A DNA stretch of 64,000 nt from Amblyomma americanum. Taxonomy: Eukaryota > Arthropoda > Arachnida > Ixodida > Ixodidae. A program made the position numbers and the translations under genes. How positions within the stretch are numbered: position 1 is the stretch's first letter; every line of letters starts with the position of its first letter. Shown here piece after piece: positions 33,601-45,086 of this stretch. Location: contig NC_135497.1 in the NCBI RefSeq assembly GCF_052857255.1, forward strand, positions 542,986,207-543,050,206, read 5' to 3'. The notes under the pieces were generated by a model that was given only the letters and a program-made list of their open reading frames with translations, was not told the origin of the DNA and made no database searches.

Positions 33601-34150
33601 TGTACTCTTCCTAGGAGATGGGACCGGCATGCTCCTGGGCTTCGGCGGTTATGGGAACAATCCTTAGCCTAAAGGAGAAATTTATACGCTGTTTTTATCA
33701 TCTCTGGATTAGCATCCGCTTAGTCTTCCATAGCTGGAGAAGGTACCTGTCCACGGCTGGCACTTACGGGGTGCATTATAACAATGTTTATTTTTTTTGT
33801 GTGTGTTCTTGTGTGTTTTTCTTACTGCTTTGCCCCGTTCAATGAATCACTGAAATAGGTGGTCTCTGTCGGCGTATTCGGGATGCTTGGCTTCGTCTGT
33901 AATGCAGGGTGACCCAAGCCACTGCCTGACATTAGTATTGGAGATAGACCTACCGAGAGTCGAATTATCACCGGCTAAGTTTTCGCTGAAGGTCTTCCAC
34001 GTGGCGATGGGAACATTTTTGCTGAGGGCTGTCTGGACAGGAGTCGCGGTTTACGCTGTTTCTTTCCCTTTTTTCCCTCCCGCAGACCTCATAGGGCGAG
34101 CGGCGCGACCGAGATCCGCTATCCTCGGAAGGTAGCGAGTGACTGACCGC
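30640..34150 (-). pseudogene. I-like LINE polymerase, heavily decayed
   Basis: Minus-strand blocks in order from right to left: ELDAPIIPAEVYAAARSATW and LTRYINDALWKAREGPAD (33.1-33.4 kb, start of the reverse transcriptase); FDLKDTFDNVSHEVKFRKLK (about 32.95 kb, palm motif A); PGIRYTINAEEIII (about 32.68 kb, where YADD is expected); GLPYITLLKEEINKSNAIIH and LGVVGLTNTFTVVRQS (32.1-32.3 kb, thumb); and CDCGDFPDTPHLL (about 30.75 kb), like the Cys/His motif near the C-terminus of I-like LINEs. Stops and frameshifts are frequent. The stretch 31.0-31.7 kb has no clear match, and an RNase H domain there is possible but not seen. The I-like label is tentative. Confidence 0.65.
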
Positions 34151-34189
34151 TAGGGAGGGAGCTGGTTTTTCGGGAGGGCGAGCGACGCG

Positions 34190-34583
34190 TTGTCGCTCAA
34201 TTCAGATGTCCAGGAGAGACTCCAACTCTCTCTTATGTCAGCTCCGGGAACCTTATCTATAGAAGACTTTCTAGTGTCATCCGCTCACCTGAATTCCTGC
34301 CCCCCAAGGCTACGCGCTTGCTCTCTCTTGAAATCCTGCACGTTACCCTCAAGGAACAGCGTCTATCTTGCCTCCGCATTTCATGACCTCTTCATTTCCA
34401 TTTCTGGAATTCTATTAGGATGTCATTAACCCGTGCTTGATCCTGACCGACTCTGCCATCTTCCTCTTTCTTAACGTTAAACCTTTATTCTTTTCGCACA
34501 CCTTGCTGAGTTCGTTTTAATTTTAGTTGAAACTATCTTTGTTTGCCTTCTTGATTTGGCCCCCTAGGTGAGAACCGGTAAGA
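34190..34583 (-). pseudogene. RTE-like LINE, 3' part (left half of an interrupted copy)
   Basis: Nucleotide order matches the RTE copies at 43.0, 51.6 and 52.3 kb: CATCCGCTCACCTGAATTC, CGTTACCCTCAAGGA, TTAGGATGTCATTAACCCG and finally CCTAGGTGAGAACCGGTAAG. The matching sequence resumes at 37825 after PLE1. It encodes the degenerate C-terminal region of an RTE polymerase on the minus strand. Confidence 0.7.
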
Positions 34584-34606
34584 GAACGCCTTGTTGGGCA
34601 AGATGG

Positions 34607-37122
34607 TCACTGTACATCTTTTTGGTTACAAGCGCGAAAACAGACACAACACAAGGTAAAAAGACGGGACGGAGCCCCACTCAAAACTGATTTATTTGAA
34701 GGCAACACAGACAAATATATACCATCGTGCACGCAAGGAATGCTATCATCTTCAAGGTTGATAAGATAGCCAAGGAGTGAAAAAATTGTCTCTGCGTTAT
34801 ATAATGTTATGGACGTGTCGCTGATACACATGATCCTTTTCTTTGCAATAAAAATGCTTCGATTAAATCTCCGGCGTTTGTGTCTTTGCTTTTTGAAAAA
34901 CTTCGCGCACGAGAAAAAGATGGCTCACAAGAGCGTTACTGGCAAGACCTTTTATGCTTAGCCATATTTGGGCTTTCTTTATCTTGCTCTACGTTTCTTT
35001 CATGTTCCCGTATTCGCTCGTTAACGCAGCGTCCTGTTTCCCTATATAGGATCGGCCGCAGCAGAGGGGAATTTCGTAGACGACACCTTCGGCGTACTTC
35101 ATGAACAATCGCCCATGTTTGGTGCCACACCCTCTTTTTTCGTTTTGGTCTCTTTCAATGCGAGAGCAAAGGCTTCCGACCTTTTCTCGGGCTAAAAAAA
35201 CAAGCGGCACACTATGCCTGCTCGCGACCTTCTTCAAGTTTTGGGCTAGCTTGTGCACATAGGGCACCACCACAGGTCGCACCACCTCTTCTCGAGGGAC
35301 ATCTTCAACAGCTCTCACAGCTTTTCTTTTTATCTTTTGTAGCAGTCTTTCAGCGACTGCCGTTACGAGCGAACCAGGGAACCCAGCTGAAGACAGCCTG
35401 GCCAATTGGTTTTGAAAACCTAGTTGCATCTTGTGATTGCATGATTTTCTGAGGGCGGATTCGAGAGAAAGTGAAGCAATCGCCCTTTTTATTAGCTTGG
35501 AGTGGGCGGAGTCACATGGCAGAAGCCACTCTTTTTGCGCGCGGAGCATACGCCCAACAAACCTGTTCCTCACAAAACTCAATACAGATCTAAAAACTGC
35601 AAAACCTTCCCTTCGGGTACTTCACAAGTAAAACTTAAGCCATTCCGATGTTGTCTAAGCAAGGTTAAAACATCGCGCACAGATTGTTCGAAGTTCAAAC
35701 TTCCGTCCTTAGTAAAAATGATTAGAAAGTCGTCCACATATTTGAACACTTTAAAAACGATGCTAGCAGTTAAAACTTGGTGCAAAATTTGATCTATTTG
35801 GGAAAGAAAAATATTGCAAAAACCAAGTGCAACACAGGGGCCTATACATATGCCAGCTTTCTGCAGAAACACTGCTCGTGAAATGTTAAAAAGTTAGATT
35901 GTAAATTAAACTTTAAAAAAGCTAAAAAAAATCCTCGATGGATATACTGGCAGTATTATGCAAAGAAATAGGGTCCTAACATTTAATGCACTCTCTGACT
36001 GCAGTATACATGGCTTCGTGGAGAACAGAATAAAATAAATCCACAACATCTACCGAAAAGGCGCGTCGAACATCAAAAATGAGATTATAAGAATTGACAA
36101 ACTTCATCAAATTTTTTGGTAAGAAAGTGGTCTTCTACATCAAGCTTACCCAAATGTTCCGACAAGAACCGACTAAGCGGCCTCTTCCTTGACCCCTTTT
36201 CAGTAACAATAGTTCTAAAGGGCATCCCTTGCTTGTGCGTTTTTACCGAAAAGAACACCGTCAATGCACTATTCTTGCATTTGGAAATCTGTTTGCTAAG
36301 GCGAACAAGACCTAGGTGCTCACGCATTGCAACAGCTCCATTTTTAACTTTAGTAGATTTCACTTTGACAGGCGCAAAATTCTTTTCAATAGCCAGGGCT
36401 GCTCTTTCCGAGAAATTATTTTCAGATAACACTACAAATCCACATTCCTTATCTGCTTGTAAAAGCCTTAGGTTATTTTCCTTAAAGAAGGACACAATGG
36501 CTCGGGGTGGAGTTCTCTAATGACGAACAGGTACCCGGTCGCTGGACTTGAGAAGGCAGTCGACACCCTCAAGTAGACACTTTTCACGCTCTTCTGAATA
36601 GGCCTTACTGGCGATTCGACGATTGATGGCTATCAGTTCTTGCGGGGGCACTTGTGGTTCCAGAACATACTTCGGTCCCTTAAGAAGAATTGATGACATT
36701 TCCTCAGAAAGATGAATGCCCCCCCCCCCCCCCCCCAACCACTAAACCACCTTCACAATTCTCCTTCTTCGCACTTCTTTCCTTCAGCAGCTTGTCTAAC
36801 ACGCACACCCAGAGCTGTTCAGTCATTTGGGAAGCTAACCTCTTCATAAACGCAAAGTTTCGTCAGCCAGCCAGGTAGGATATTGCTTTTGGCAGGCGAC
36901 GCGCAGAAGTTCATTTAGCAGGTGGATTTGACGCCATAACTCAGACCTGAGGATCCTGCTTATCCGCTTCACATGTCCCCAGGTGGATAGCACTAGCCGG
37001 AAAAGGGCACTTACTTCGATATGCACCAGTCCATTCTTGTTACAAAAGGCGATGTTCCTTGCACGACAGGTGGTAGCGACGGTACATGAAATCCAATGGT
37101 CAATAAAACATGGAGACGACAC
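34607..37122 (-). pseudogene. PLE1 reverse transcriptase/GIY-YIG endonuclease gene, broken
   Basis: On the minus strand an N-terminal helical region (36844-37122) precedes HLSEEMSSILLKGPKYVLEP (36.7 kb). Next come LLQADKECGFVVLSENNF and VFFSVKTHKQGMPFRTIV (36085-36495), the conserved PLE N-terminal/finger blocks. Stops interrupt 35.87-36.08 kb. Then come GICIGPCVA and YVDDFLIIF (catalytic DD at about 35729-35734), KLIKRAIASLSLESALRKSC, and VVYEIPLCCGRSYIG (35.05-35.1 kb, GIY-YIG). After a frameshift NERIREHERNVEQDKE follows, and CISDTSITLYNAE ends the protein (34.8 kb). PLE proteins nick DNA with the GIY-YIG domain and reverse-transcribe from the nick. The GIY-YIG box lost its QTGR continuation here. 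Confidence 0.82.
36719..36736. repeat. C18 homopolymer inside PLE1
   Basis: A run of 18 C (G on the coding strand) lies between the N-terminal region and the conserved LSEEMSSILLKGPK block. It is likely replication slippage and would scramble the frame. Confidence 0.9.
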
Positions 37123-37239
37123 AGAGACCCACTGTACTAGAAATATAGCTTAAGAGAACTTCTTGCTGGGCAAGTTGGTAACTGTACATCTTTTTGGTTA
37201 AAGGCGCGAAAAGACACAACACAAGGTAGAAAGACCAAG

Positions 37240-37824
37240 AAAAGCTCAGCCCCAGGAAAGCTAGGATGCCTTTGCTCTCGCATTGAAAGAGGCCGAAACG
37301 AAAAAAGAGGCTGCGGCCCCAAATATTGGCGATCGTTCATGTAGTGCGCCGAAGGTGTCGTCTACGAAATTCCCCTCTCCTGCGGCCGCTCCTACATAGG
37401 GCAAAGAAGACGCTGCGTTAACGAGCGAATCAGGGATCACGAAAGAAGCCTAGAGCAAGATAAAGGCGGCCCAAATATGCCCAAGTATATAAGGTCCTGC
37501 CAGTCACGCTCTTGTGAGTCATGTTTATCTGGTGCGCGATTTATTTCAAAAAGCAAGGACCCAAAAACCTCAGAATTAATGGAAGCTTCTTTTATTGCAA
37601 AGAAAGGAAGCATGTGTATCAGCGACACGTCCATATCATTGTATGAGGCAGAGAACAATTTTTCACTCGCTCTCTATCTTATCAACCTTGAAGATGATAG
37701 CAATCCTTGCGTGCACGATGATATATAATTGTCTGTGTTGCCTTCAAACAAATCATTTGTGAGTGGCGCTCCGTCCCGTCTTTCTACCTTGTGTTGTGTC
37801 TGTTTTCGCGCCTGTAACCAAAAA
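37240..37824 (+). pseudogene. Inverted partial copy of PLE1 endonuclease and tail
   Basis: The plus strand carries RNEKRGCGPKYW, then VVYEIPLSCGRSYIG and CVNERIRDHERSLEQDKGGP. The ORF at 37477-37728 follows (SCQSRSCESCLSGARFIS, SMCISDTSISLYEAE). It ends with the tail TTGTGTTGTGTCTGTTTTCG at about 37789-37808. It mirrors 34608-35190 and gives the composite its terminal inverted repeats. Its GIY-YIG box is in part better preserved than in the main copy. Confidence 0.82.
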
Positions 37825-37838
37825 GAGTACCGGTAAGA

Positions 37839-38605
37839 TACAGCTGCTATATATATTTTTCCAGATGTATGCCATTCACGATCTCAGAGTACCAGCCAAA
37901 TGCACAACACGCCATTCTGACTCTTCTAGTTGTTTCGTCTTGGCGGTCCGGATCTGCAGCGACTACCCACACCAAGCCGTTTTATATAAGGTTGCGTATC
38001 AATCAGTTTACTAGTTACAGCGCCTCGCTACATATCGTAAACTGTTGTTAGTTTCGAAAACTGTTCAAGGTTACATTTTAAAGTTAATTTTCTTAAGAAT
38101 GACTTTTTGACACCTACCATACGGCGTTGCCACTCTGGGTCATCGATCATGCTTTGCAATTCGCTCTCTGAGTGACATAGCAAGGTAGTGTTATCACGGA
38201 GCCTTAGATTACTGAGGTATTCGCCATTTGTTTTATAACACCAACTCTTTCTAATTTAGATCTCTCCATACTTCCTGTAAGCACGCAATGAATATCCCTG
38301 TAGAGAGAGTGTTTCGCTGCCCGACACCCTTCGTTATATGGAACTGATCGCTTCTACCATGGATAACTATGGTGGCTGTGCGGCCACTATAGATCTTTTC
38401 TGGTACCTTTACTTTCATCTTTTCTACACCCTAGTTCCGCAATATCTGCATGACTGCTGAGGTTTTGACTGATTGAATTTTTTTCTTGTAATCTATGAAG
38501 GCTACCTTTAGGGGTTAGATTTATTCAGCGCATTTTTAGGTCACCTGATCGATAGTGTTAATATAATTGACCATCTTTTCCTTGTAAGATCCAGCTGCCC
38601 ACTCA
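37839..38605 (-). pseudogene. RTE-like LINE reverse transcriptase (right half of the interrupted copy)
   Basis: It continues the RTE copy split by PLE1. ATCTCAGAGTACCAGCC, TCTTCTAGTTGTTTCGTCTTG and GGTCCGGATCTGCAGC line up with 52.98-53.07 kb. The minus strand shows LRLRDNTTLLCHSESELQSM where FADDIAMLIHSGDELHSM occurs in the 53-kb copy, so the catalytic FADD is lost. Many stops. Confidence 0.65.
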
Positions 38606-41600
38606 CTGCGAGTCTGCTGCTGCACTGTTCCTCAACGTACTGGTGATTTTCACAAAATAAACGCCACACTTTTGCCACCGTTTCTCTCCCGTAGCCGCGA
38701 ATTAGTCCTAGAAGAGAATAAGAAAGGAAGAGACGAGCACTCTATTAATGAGCGACATATTAAGCTCTCATAATAACCTTAGCATGGTGAACCAGAGCGC
38801 GTTGGTCGACCACTGAGTTTGACGCCAGCCAGGTGCTCCAGGTAGGAGGACGGTGTGGTAGGACGGTGTGGCCGACATTGTCAGACCTTTGCTTTAACAG
38901 CGCCTCCTCTGATTTTTGACGGCAACGAAGATTCTCGGCCACTGGCCGCGGCGGTCCTCGGTGGTGAAGGCCTCCAAGGCACTGCTCTGCTTTTTGAGGA
39001 CTTCTGTCCTGCAAGGTAGGCTGTGACTTTACTGAACGCTGTGACATTGCATAGTGACTTTAATTTCCTGCCATTGTCTCTTCTGCTTAATCTGTTTCTG
39101 CCCTCACTCTGCCATCCCGTGCAGTGTAGCAAACCGGCTATTCGTCTGGTTAACCTCCCTGCCTTTCCTCCTACTCCTCCTCCCCGTGCTCCTCCTTCTC
39201 CTCCTCTATTGTTTTCAATGCCAAACGCATCGCTCGTTTCTCAACGGAAACCCTTTTGTGCGCCTTACTTCAGTTCTCGCGATGCGTCACTAGCCGTGTG
39301 GAGCAAGCAACTCAATGAGTAGCGGTCTCAGATCACTGAGGCCGCTTGCAGCTGCTTCCGTTCATTCGCATACCGCCAGATGGCGCCACCATTACAGTTC
39401 TCTCTTCCACAGCCGTGGAGCAGGCGCGAAGGCTAGCAGAAGGGGGAGGATGACAGGAGAGGGCCTTCATCGGTCGGATGTTCTATACCGGGCTGGAAAT
39501 GAAAAAGAATAGAGGAGGCCCTGACTGTAAATGGACGCTGAGAAAATTTTGAAGGTGGCTTGTATCGATAGAAAATCAGCTCCTAACAACAAAAACACGA
39601 ATCTTACTGGAAACACAGCTCTTGTAAGGTAGAAAAGAGTTAGAACCGAAATACAGGGATCACCACAACAGCCAACATTCGCAAAAGCAAGCGCGATGAA
39701 GATGTACACGAAAACATCAGGGATATCTGAGGCAGACATACGAAGATTTCGCGTCTAGATATTGAAGTAATTTCTGCTTTGAAACACATAGTATGAATTC
39801 TATATGGCTATGTGTGCCGACTCGTGGCGGAAGCACACGCCTTTTTTTCATGACGCAGCGGTGGCGTAACCGTGGAAAGACCGCTTAGCGCCCGTTTCCT
39901 CCGCCCTTTGCTATGCATGTATGAAGCCGATTCACTTCAGTATTGCTACCTATATTACTGCGTATATGACCTCATTGTGAGTAACCTGGACAAGGAAAAA
40001 ACACAGAGACGTGTGCACATTATACTGCTAGGGATGCAGAGTTTGGAATAACTGACCCGTTCAGTTCGGCCGTAAGTGTAGTATCAATTTCCCCTTCACT
40101 AATGTGTTATACAAAGTTCTACCTTGAGTAAAGCTCAAAAGCCATATTGCGGCAATTTTTATTAGTTTTTCTTTGAAATTGTCTGCAGTATCATGTAACC
40201 ATATTCCATGCATGTTAAGGAAGCGCATGCTTAGTCATTTAACACGATGCACAGGGATCTGACGAATTGGAAGGGATGGATAGAATACGAACTTATATTT
40301 AAATTCGACACTGAAGCCAATCAATGACCGAGCAAAGTAAAGTAAATCGCGGACAATTAGGAGTGCTTAACAGCGCATGTAGTGAAATAACGACGTACTT
40401 CTCCATGCAGGTAAGCGCGAGTCTCCGCGGTACGTTTCCTCACGCTGGTCACGCACCATTTTTTTTCAAGGAGGGAGGCCTCATAACTATGAATGAAATG
40501 AAAGCTTGTGATAGACTGAAGTTTGCTAACTTGCTTTTTAAATCTGGTCTTATATTCTGCTCACATTCTATCTCTTATGGCACATTTGAGTCGCGGGCAG
40601 TAATTAACTCACAGCCCAACCTCAAACCACCGTTGTTCCTTAAGTAAGGCACCCCATAAACTCCTAACGAATTCCGTTTTGTTGCAAGCGACGGTAAATT
40701 TTTTTCATCTTTCTCATGAGTGTTAGAGTCATAGTTATACGTTACGTGACACATAAATGACACAAATAAAATGTCTACCGCTTCTTTTCTACTTTAAATC
40801 TTCCCCCTTCTAACTCTCCCTTAATTTCAATTTCTTGGGAAACCCCTCTCCGCGGAAAATATCCAAGTGGTCATGCAAACTCGCCTATATGCTTTGCCAC
40901 TCTAACCGAGTGAGCGAACATGTAAGCAGTCGTGAAGGTGCCCATTTGCAGTAGCAGGTTTGAGTAGGAGGCTTCCATGTTGACGCAGGCTGTCATGTGG
41001 CCGCGGCCACAGCTAGAACGGGAGTGCCGCCTTCCACAAAAACACTAGCACTCCCTATTCCATCTACGCTGAATAGCGTGCCATCAAAAAAATGATTTTG
41101 ATAGCGTAAAAGCATTACCGTCACTGAAAAATCTGTCGTACTTAGTGATGCTCAAAGTGGCATTCACGCACAAAAGCGGAGTGCAGTACCTACTTAGCCA
41201 GATGATGGTCAACTCGAATTTGCTAAAGAAATTGGGACACCACAGCACAGAAGAATGAAAATTCAGGCCCCTTCCCCGACGGCTGTAAGCTTGATATAAG
41301 CTTCTTCTTTTTTCATTTTTACCCTAAAGCACTAGGTTCATTGCGAACTGCATTGCGCTATAGCTGTCGGAAACAGAAGATAAAGCAGCTGCTTTCTCTC
41401 ACCTTTAGCGCTTTTTGCCAAATAGTGAATATCTACCTCAGCGGTAGTGCATGGAGACAGTTAATAGAAAAAAGTAAAGTTTCGGGCCAAAACTCAGGCG
41501 AGGGAAAAGCCAAATGCAACTGCCGCGAGTAGCAAACGATCGCCACCCCGAGCGCCTGCAGGAGAACAGCGCTTGATTTGTTGTCATGAAGCGGAGGCAC

Positions 41601-42960
41601 GCGGAACTACGCTTTATCCCATGCCTGTCGGCCCACCTACTCATCTAGCTACCGTACCGCTAGTGTGCTTTCGTCACACAAAAAGACGAAAAAAAGGCAA
41701 TCTGATTAGTGGAAGATAAAGAAAGCCATACTTGTCGGAGCCACAGGTGGCCAGTTCCGTCTCCGTATGATTTGGTGCTTCGCGGCGTTCCCAGCTATGC
41801 GCTTTGCGTGACCACGTGGTTTAGTTTTTGATGTTCCTCGATTTGCAAGTGCGGAGCAGCAGGGAAATTCTAAGTTCCCCTCTAAGTGCTCCTCGAACGA
41901 ACTTCATGCCCCGCCACGCTCATGCGAGGCATTTTGTGTTGGCTAGTTTACCATACGGTACAGAGCAGTGCGCGCGCCTTCGTGCCTCCGTTTGTGCCGC
42001 TCCCAGCCAAGGTACACGAGCATACTGCGACAGCGCAATACTAGAAGTCTTTCTGTAAAAAAGCTATCCTGCTTACTCGTGAGGGAAGCGTCCCGAAGGT
42101 ATAAATGGGAGTATTTATTATCACAGCTACTATTCAGAGAAGGCAGAGGAAAACGCCTGGGTCGTGCAGATGTTGCACAAGACTCATCGTCAGCAAACGC
42201 ACCGTTCGGAGTGTTCGCTTCGTGATCGTACCAAGACGCTGGGCTGCATAACTAGTGATACGAGGACTGTTATTTCGTAATTGAAAGATGTTAGTGCGTA
42301 CCATTGTCTACTCATCATTCGTCATGGTGGCTCGGCGATGACAGCTGCCGCAACGCTAGCTTGGTTTGCTGCCCAAACTGCCGACTTATCTCGCCACTCG
42401 AACATTCTTGATATCCAGGCAGCCATGCTGCCTCAGCCCTCAAAAGCATCGCATGATCTGTGGGACTGAGGTCGCTCAAGTGCCGGCCGGAGTACTCTGA
42501 GAGAAATTCGTTGTCGAGATCGGGAACGGGCTTCATCTTAACGCAGGTGTAAACGTAAACAAAGTGGTATCGCCGGCCGATGCCTTCAAAGACCGGCCGT
42601 CGGTAACTTTCATTTCAGCTGCTGGTAGGCCGCACCGCTCGCCACCAACAATTGCAGAGTCCGCGTTTCCTTTAGTTCACGTCACTTTTCGAGTATTGCA
42701 TAAAAAAAGAAAGAGACCCGATAGTTTGACACAGAGCAGAGGAAAAAATTATCAGCTTTTTAATAAAATCATCTTTCGTTCCGAATAAACGCAAACAAGC
42801 CCGAAAATCCGAACTAAAGTATTCTCTCAACAACAGCAACAAAAAATTGTAGTTTCTTGCATGTTCCTTTTAAAGTACATCTTGTAACCGCTCTTACATG
42901 GATATTTGCTCGCTAACGAGATATGTGATTCGTTATCTTAGGAGCGCATCCACATGGATG
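38606..42960. other. No gene recognised
   Basis: A C/T-rich stretch (39160-39220) and several domain-less ORFs (39023-39322 plus, 40324-40647 plus, 41828-42225 plus) are present. I recognise no transposon or host gene, apart from the short ORF listed at 42.3 kb. Confidence 0.35.
42315..42536 (-). CDS. Short hypothetical ORF, possible first exon
   Basis: This 73-codon minus-strand frame starts MKPVPDLDNEFLSEYSGRHL and contains LSPTDHAMLLRAEAAWLPGY. The composition is balanced and GC-richer than its surroundings. The region just upstream (42540-42640) is also GC-rich, like a 5' UTR or promoter. I recognise no domain. A purely chance ORF cannot be excluded. Confidence 0.2.
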   Translation of the reverse strand: MKPVPDLDNEFLSEYSGRHLSDLSPTDHAMLLRAEAAWLPGYQECSSGEISRQFGQQTKLALRQLSSPSHHDE

Positions 42961-42964
42961 TTTG

Positions 42965-43480
42965 GATGCTGAGATCTTTTCATCACCATCACCATCATCA
43001 GCATGAGCAAGAAAACTGCAGAGGAAAGGCCTATTCAATTAGCCCTCTCTTTTGCCAGCTTCGCCCACGCAACCCCTGGGAACTTCGTAATCTCATCCGG
43101 ACACCTAACCTTCTGCCAGTCCCTGCTACGCTTGCCTTCTCCTGGAATCTACTCCGTTACCCTTAAGGATCAGCGGTTATCTTGCATTCACATGACATGC
43201 CCTTCCCAAGCCCATTTATTCTTCTTGATTTCGAATAAAATGTAATTAAGCCGCATTTGTTCCCTCACCCACTCTGTCCGCTTCCGGTCTCTCAAAGTGA
43301 CACCTATAATTTTTTTTTTCTATGGATTGCTGCGCTGTCCTTAACTTATGTTGAACCCTTTTCGTTAGTCTCCAAGTTTCTGCACAGTTGGAGCACTGGT
43401 AAGGTCCAGCAGTTGTACGCTTTTCACTTGAGGGATATTGGTAAACTGCCTTTCTTGATCTGAGAGTACCTGCCTTATGC
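42965..43480 (-). pseudogene. RTE-like LINE 3' end with CAT-type tail
   Basis: The nucleotide blocks match the copies at 51.6 and 52.3 kb: AACTTCGTAATCTCATCCGG, CACCTAACCTTCTGCCAG and CGTTACCCTTAAGGATCAGC. It ends at CATCACCATCACCATCATCA (42980-42999), read as an ATG-type microsatellite on the minus strand, the usual 3' tail of RTE/BovB-like LINEs. Only the decayed C-terminal region (a WADEI-KFAG-W-LAKDR-like block) is encoded. Confidence 0.68.
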
Positions 43481-44120
43481 GCTTTTATGAGATCTTAAAA
43501 GAGCTGCTAAGTGTCATTGGTTCTGTTTTCTGGCGCCAGCCGGAAATAATGTTCACAGGTGCAGTAAGTTTCCGAGCTGTAGTGCAAGGATTGCACGACC
43601 GTAACCGCGCAGTTTTTATCAGGTACCCAGCGCGTATTTAAAGATGACGATCTGCATAGACAAGAAGGGCTCCTGTAAATACGAGGCGCCGTTTCTTAAC
43701 AATCATCGTGGAACACACATGGCTAATCGGCAGAATTCAAGCGAGGAGAGTTTTTGTGTAGACATGTCTCTGTAATTACATGTATTATTATAGCATGCGC
43801 GTACGGTGATATACTGCTTTGTTATCCACGAAATAGAATGCGGTGGTATATTGATTTAATTAGAATCCCATTTCAATGTGATTATTTTTCCACTTAGATT
43901 TTATCATACCCGGACATGTCCACTTTCTTGGATGACACTTAATTTTGCGGCGACTGTGGAATATTTTAAGAGACTGTTATGAACTTTTTCATTGCGGCGC
44001 TGGCTGCCAGGGGTCAGTGTTTTTCAATTATCATGTTTCTCAAAGCACTGCAAACAGTCATGAGAAATAAGCGAATTTCGTGCATGGGGACATAGTAGAA
44101 TGAATCTCTTTAGTAAAGGA
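43481..44120. other. No gene recognised
   Basis: AT-rich sequence without recognisable coding blocks. Confidence 0.35.
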
Positions 44121-44125
44121 AAAGC

Positions 44126-44345
44126 AGAAAAACGCTAAGGCACCCGTGTGCTGTGCGATGTCAATGCACGTTAAAGATCCCCAGGTGGTCGAAATTACTC
44201 CGGAGCCCTCCACTACGGCACCTCTTTCTTCCTTTCTTCCCTCACTCCCTCCTTTATCCCTCCCCTTACGGCGCGGTTCAGGTGTCCAACGATATATGAG
44301 ACAGATACTGCGCCATTTCCTTTCCCCAAAAACCAATTATTAATT
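44126..44345 (+). mobile_element. SINE, head-truncated
   Basis: It starts at AAAACGCTAAGGCACCCG, lacks the tRNA-like head, and keeps the full body through TACTGCGCCATTTCCTTTCC and a CCAATTATTAATTATTA end. Same long-tail subtype as the 21.76-kb copy. Confidence 0.9.
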
Positions 44346-44429
44346 ATTAAGGAAACGCAGTTTGCATGCACATAAAAACCTTCACAAATATTACGATAGC
44401 ATCTGTTATATACAGGCTGCCGGCAATGC

Positions 44430-45008
44430 AGGCGATGAAATTAAATATACACACATGGGTTGAATGCAATAAGATACTTGGAGAACTTCAGAACGTGCTC
44501 AGAATGGTTGACGCTTAGATGAAAGCCTGCACTTGCCTACACATTTCACAGAAACAGCTAAGGCGGAAAACAGACCTCTGTATTTAGCCTTCCTCGACAT
44601 AATCGCTGCAACGACAACGTGCACATGAAACTCGTGTGGAACATTCTAAAAGATAAAGGTATCAGCAATGAAATAATTGACTACGGTTTATGAAAATTTA
44701 ACGTTCCAAATCGACTCCGGCTATGATAGACGCATCATTGAAGGGCTCGGGAAATTTCCACCACCTTGAGTTCTTTTACGGGCACCAACACCGTACCTTG
44801 CTCTGGCCTATACAATTTCGCCTCCATCGAAATTTCACCTCCGCGGCCGGGTCCGAACCCTCATTTTTAGGGACAGCAAATGAGCGTCATAAGCCCAAAA
44901 CCACCCTGACGGTCAAAAAAATGATCACCTACGAGAAATATACTGACATGTTTAAGTTTAAATTGCAGTTGAAGAGATAAAAAGTACGACTATCGAGGTA
45001 CACAAAAG
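44430..45008 (+). pseudogene. Non-LTR reverse transcriptase, first half (interrupted by a SINE)
   Basis: The plus strand reads ILGELQNVLRMVDA and AENRPLYLAFLDIIAATTTC (palm motif A, with AYDN changed), then WNILKDKGISNEIIDY in another frame. A SINE occupies 44.69-44.93 kb. Then come YEKYTDMFKFKLQL and KVRLSRYTKG, where PLE2 begins. The polymerase resumes at 46.97 kb with ILRQGCPLSSLLFGL. The order matches finger, palm A and pre-motif-B regions of one polymerase, so all three pieces belong to the same old LINE copy. The clade is not assigned. Confidence 0.6.
44677..44940 (-). mobile_element. Ruka-like SINE inserted in the reverse transcriptase
   Basis: The SINE body (AACGTTCCAAATCGACTCCG, CCACCTTGAGTTCTTTTACG) and a decayed tRNA-like head at the right (CGGGTCCGAACCC, CATAAGCCCAAAACCACC) are present. 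Flanks AAATAATTGACTAC and AAATGATCACCTAC match 10/14 and may be an old target duplication. Confidence 0.75.
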
Positions 45009-45086
45009 GCGTTGAATCCCTTCTAAAGTCGGGTTATCCGGACACCACAAGAAACAAGGGAATGTCGACGGAAGTTATTGTGTAGT

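Larger units (their letters stand above)
34570..37838 (-). mobile_element. PLE1: Penelope-like composite with 14-bp target duplication
   Basis: A 3.24-kb unit (34584-37824) is flanked by GAGAACCGGTAAGA (34570-34583) and GAGTACCGGTAAGA (37825-37838). It splits an RTE-like LINE. It contains a main minus-strand copy (leader, N-terminal region, reverse transcriptase, GIY-YIG endonuclease, tail), a short extra tail at about 37161-37235 in the same orientation, and an inverted partial copy of endonuclease plus tail at about 37240-37824. The outer about 585 bp (34608-35190 and 37240-37824) are inverted repeats of each other. The motif GGGCAAG-TGGT occurs at 34596-34607 and 37168-37179. Such end rearrangements are known for Penelope-like elements. 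Confidence 0.88.

Noticed and set aside
37120..37240. Hammerhead ribozyme in the PLE1 terminal region, as reported for some PLEs
   Set aside because: I looked for a CTGATGA...GAAA core on both strands and did not recognise one; a structure search would be needed.
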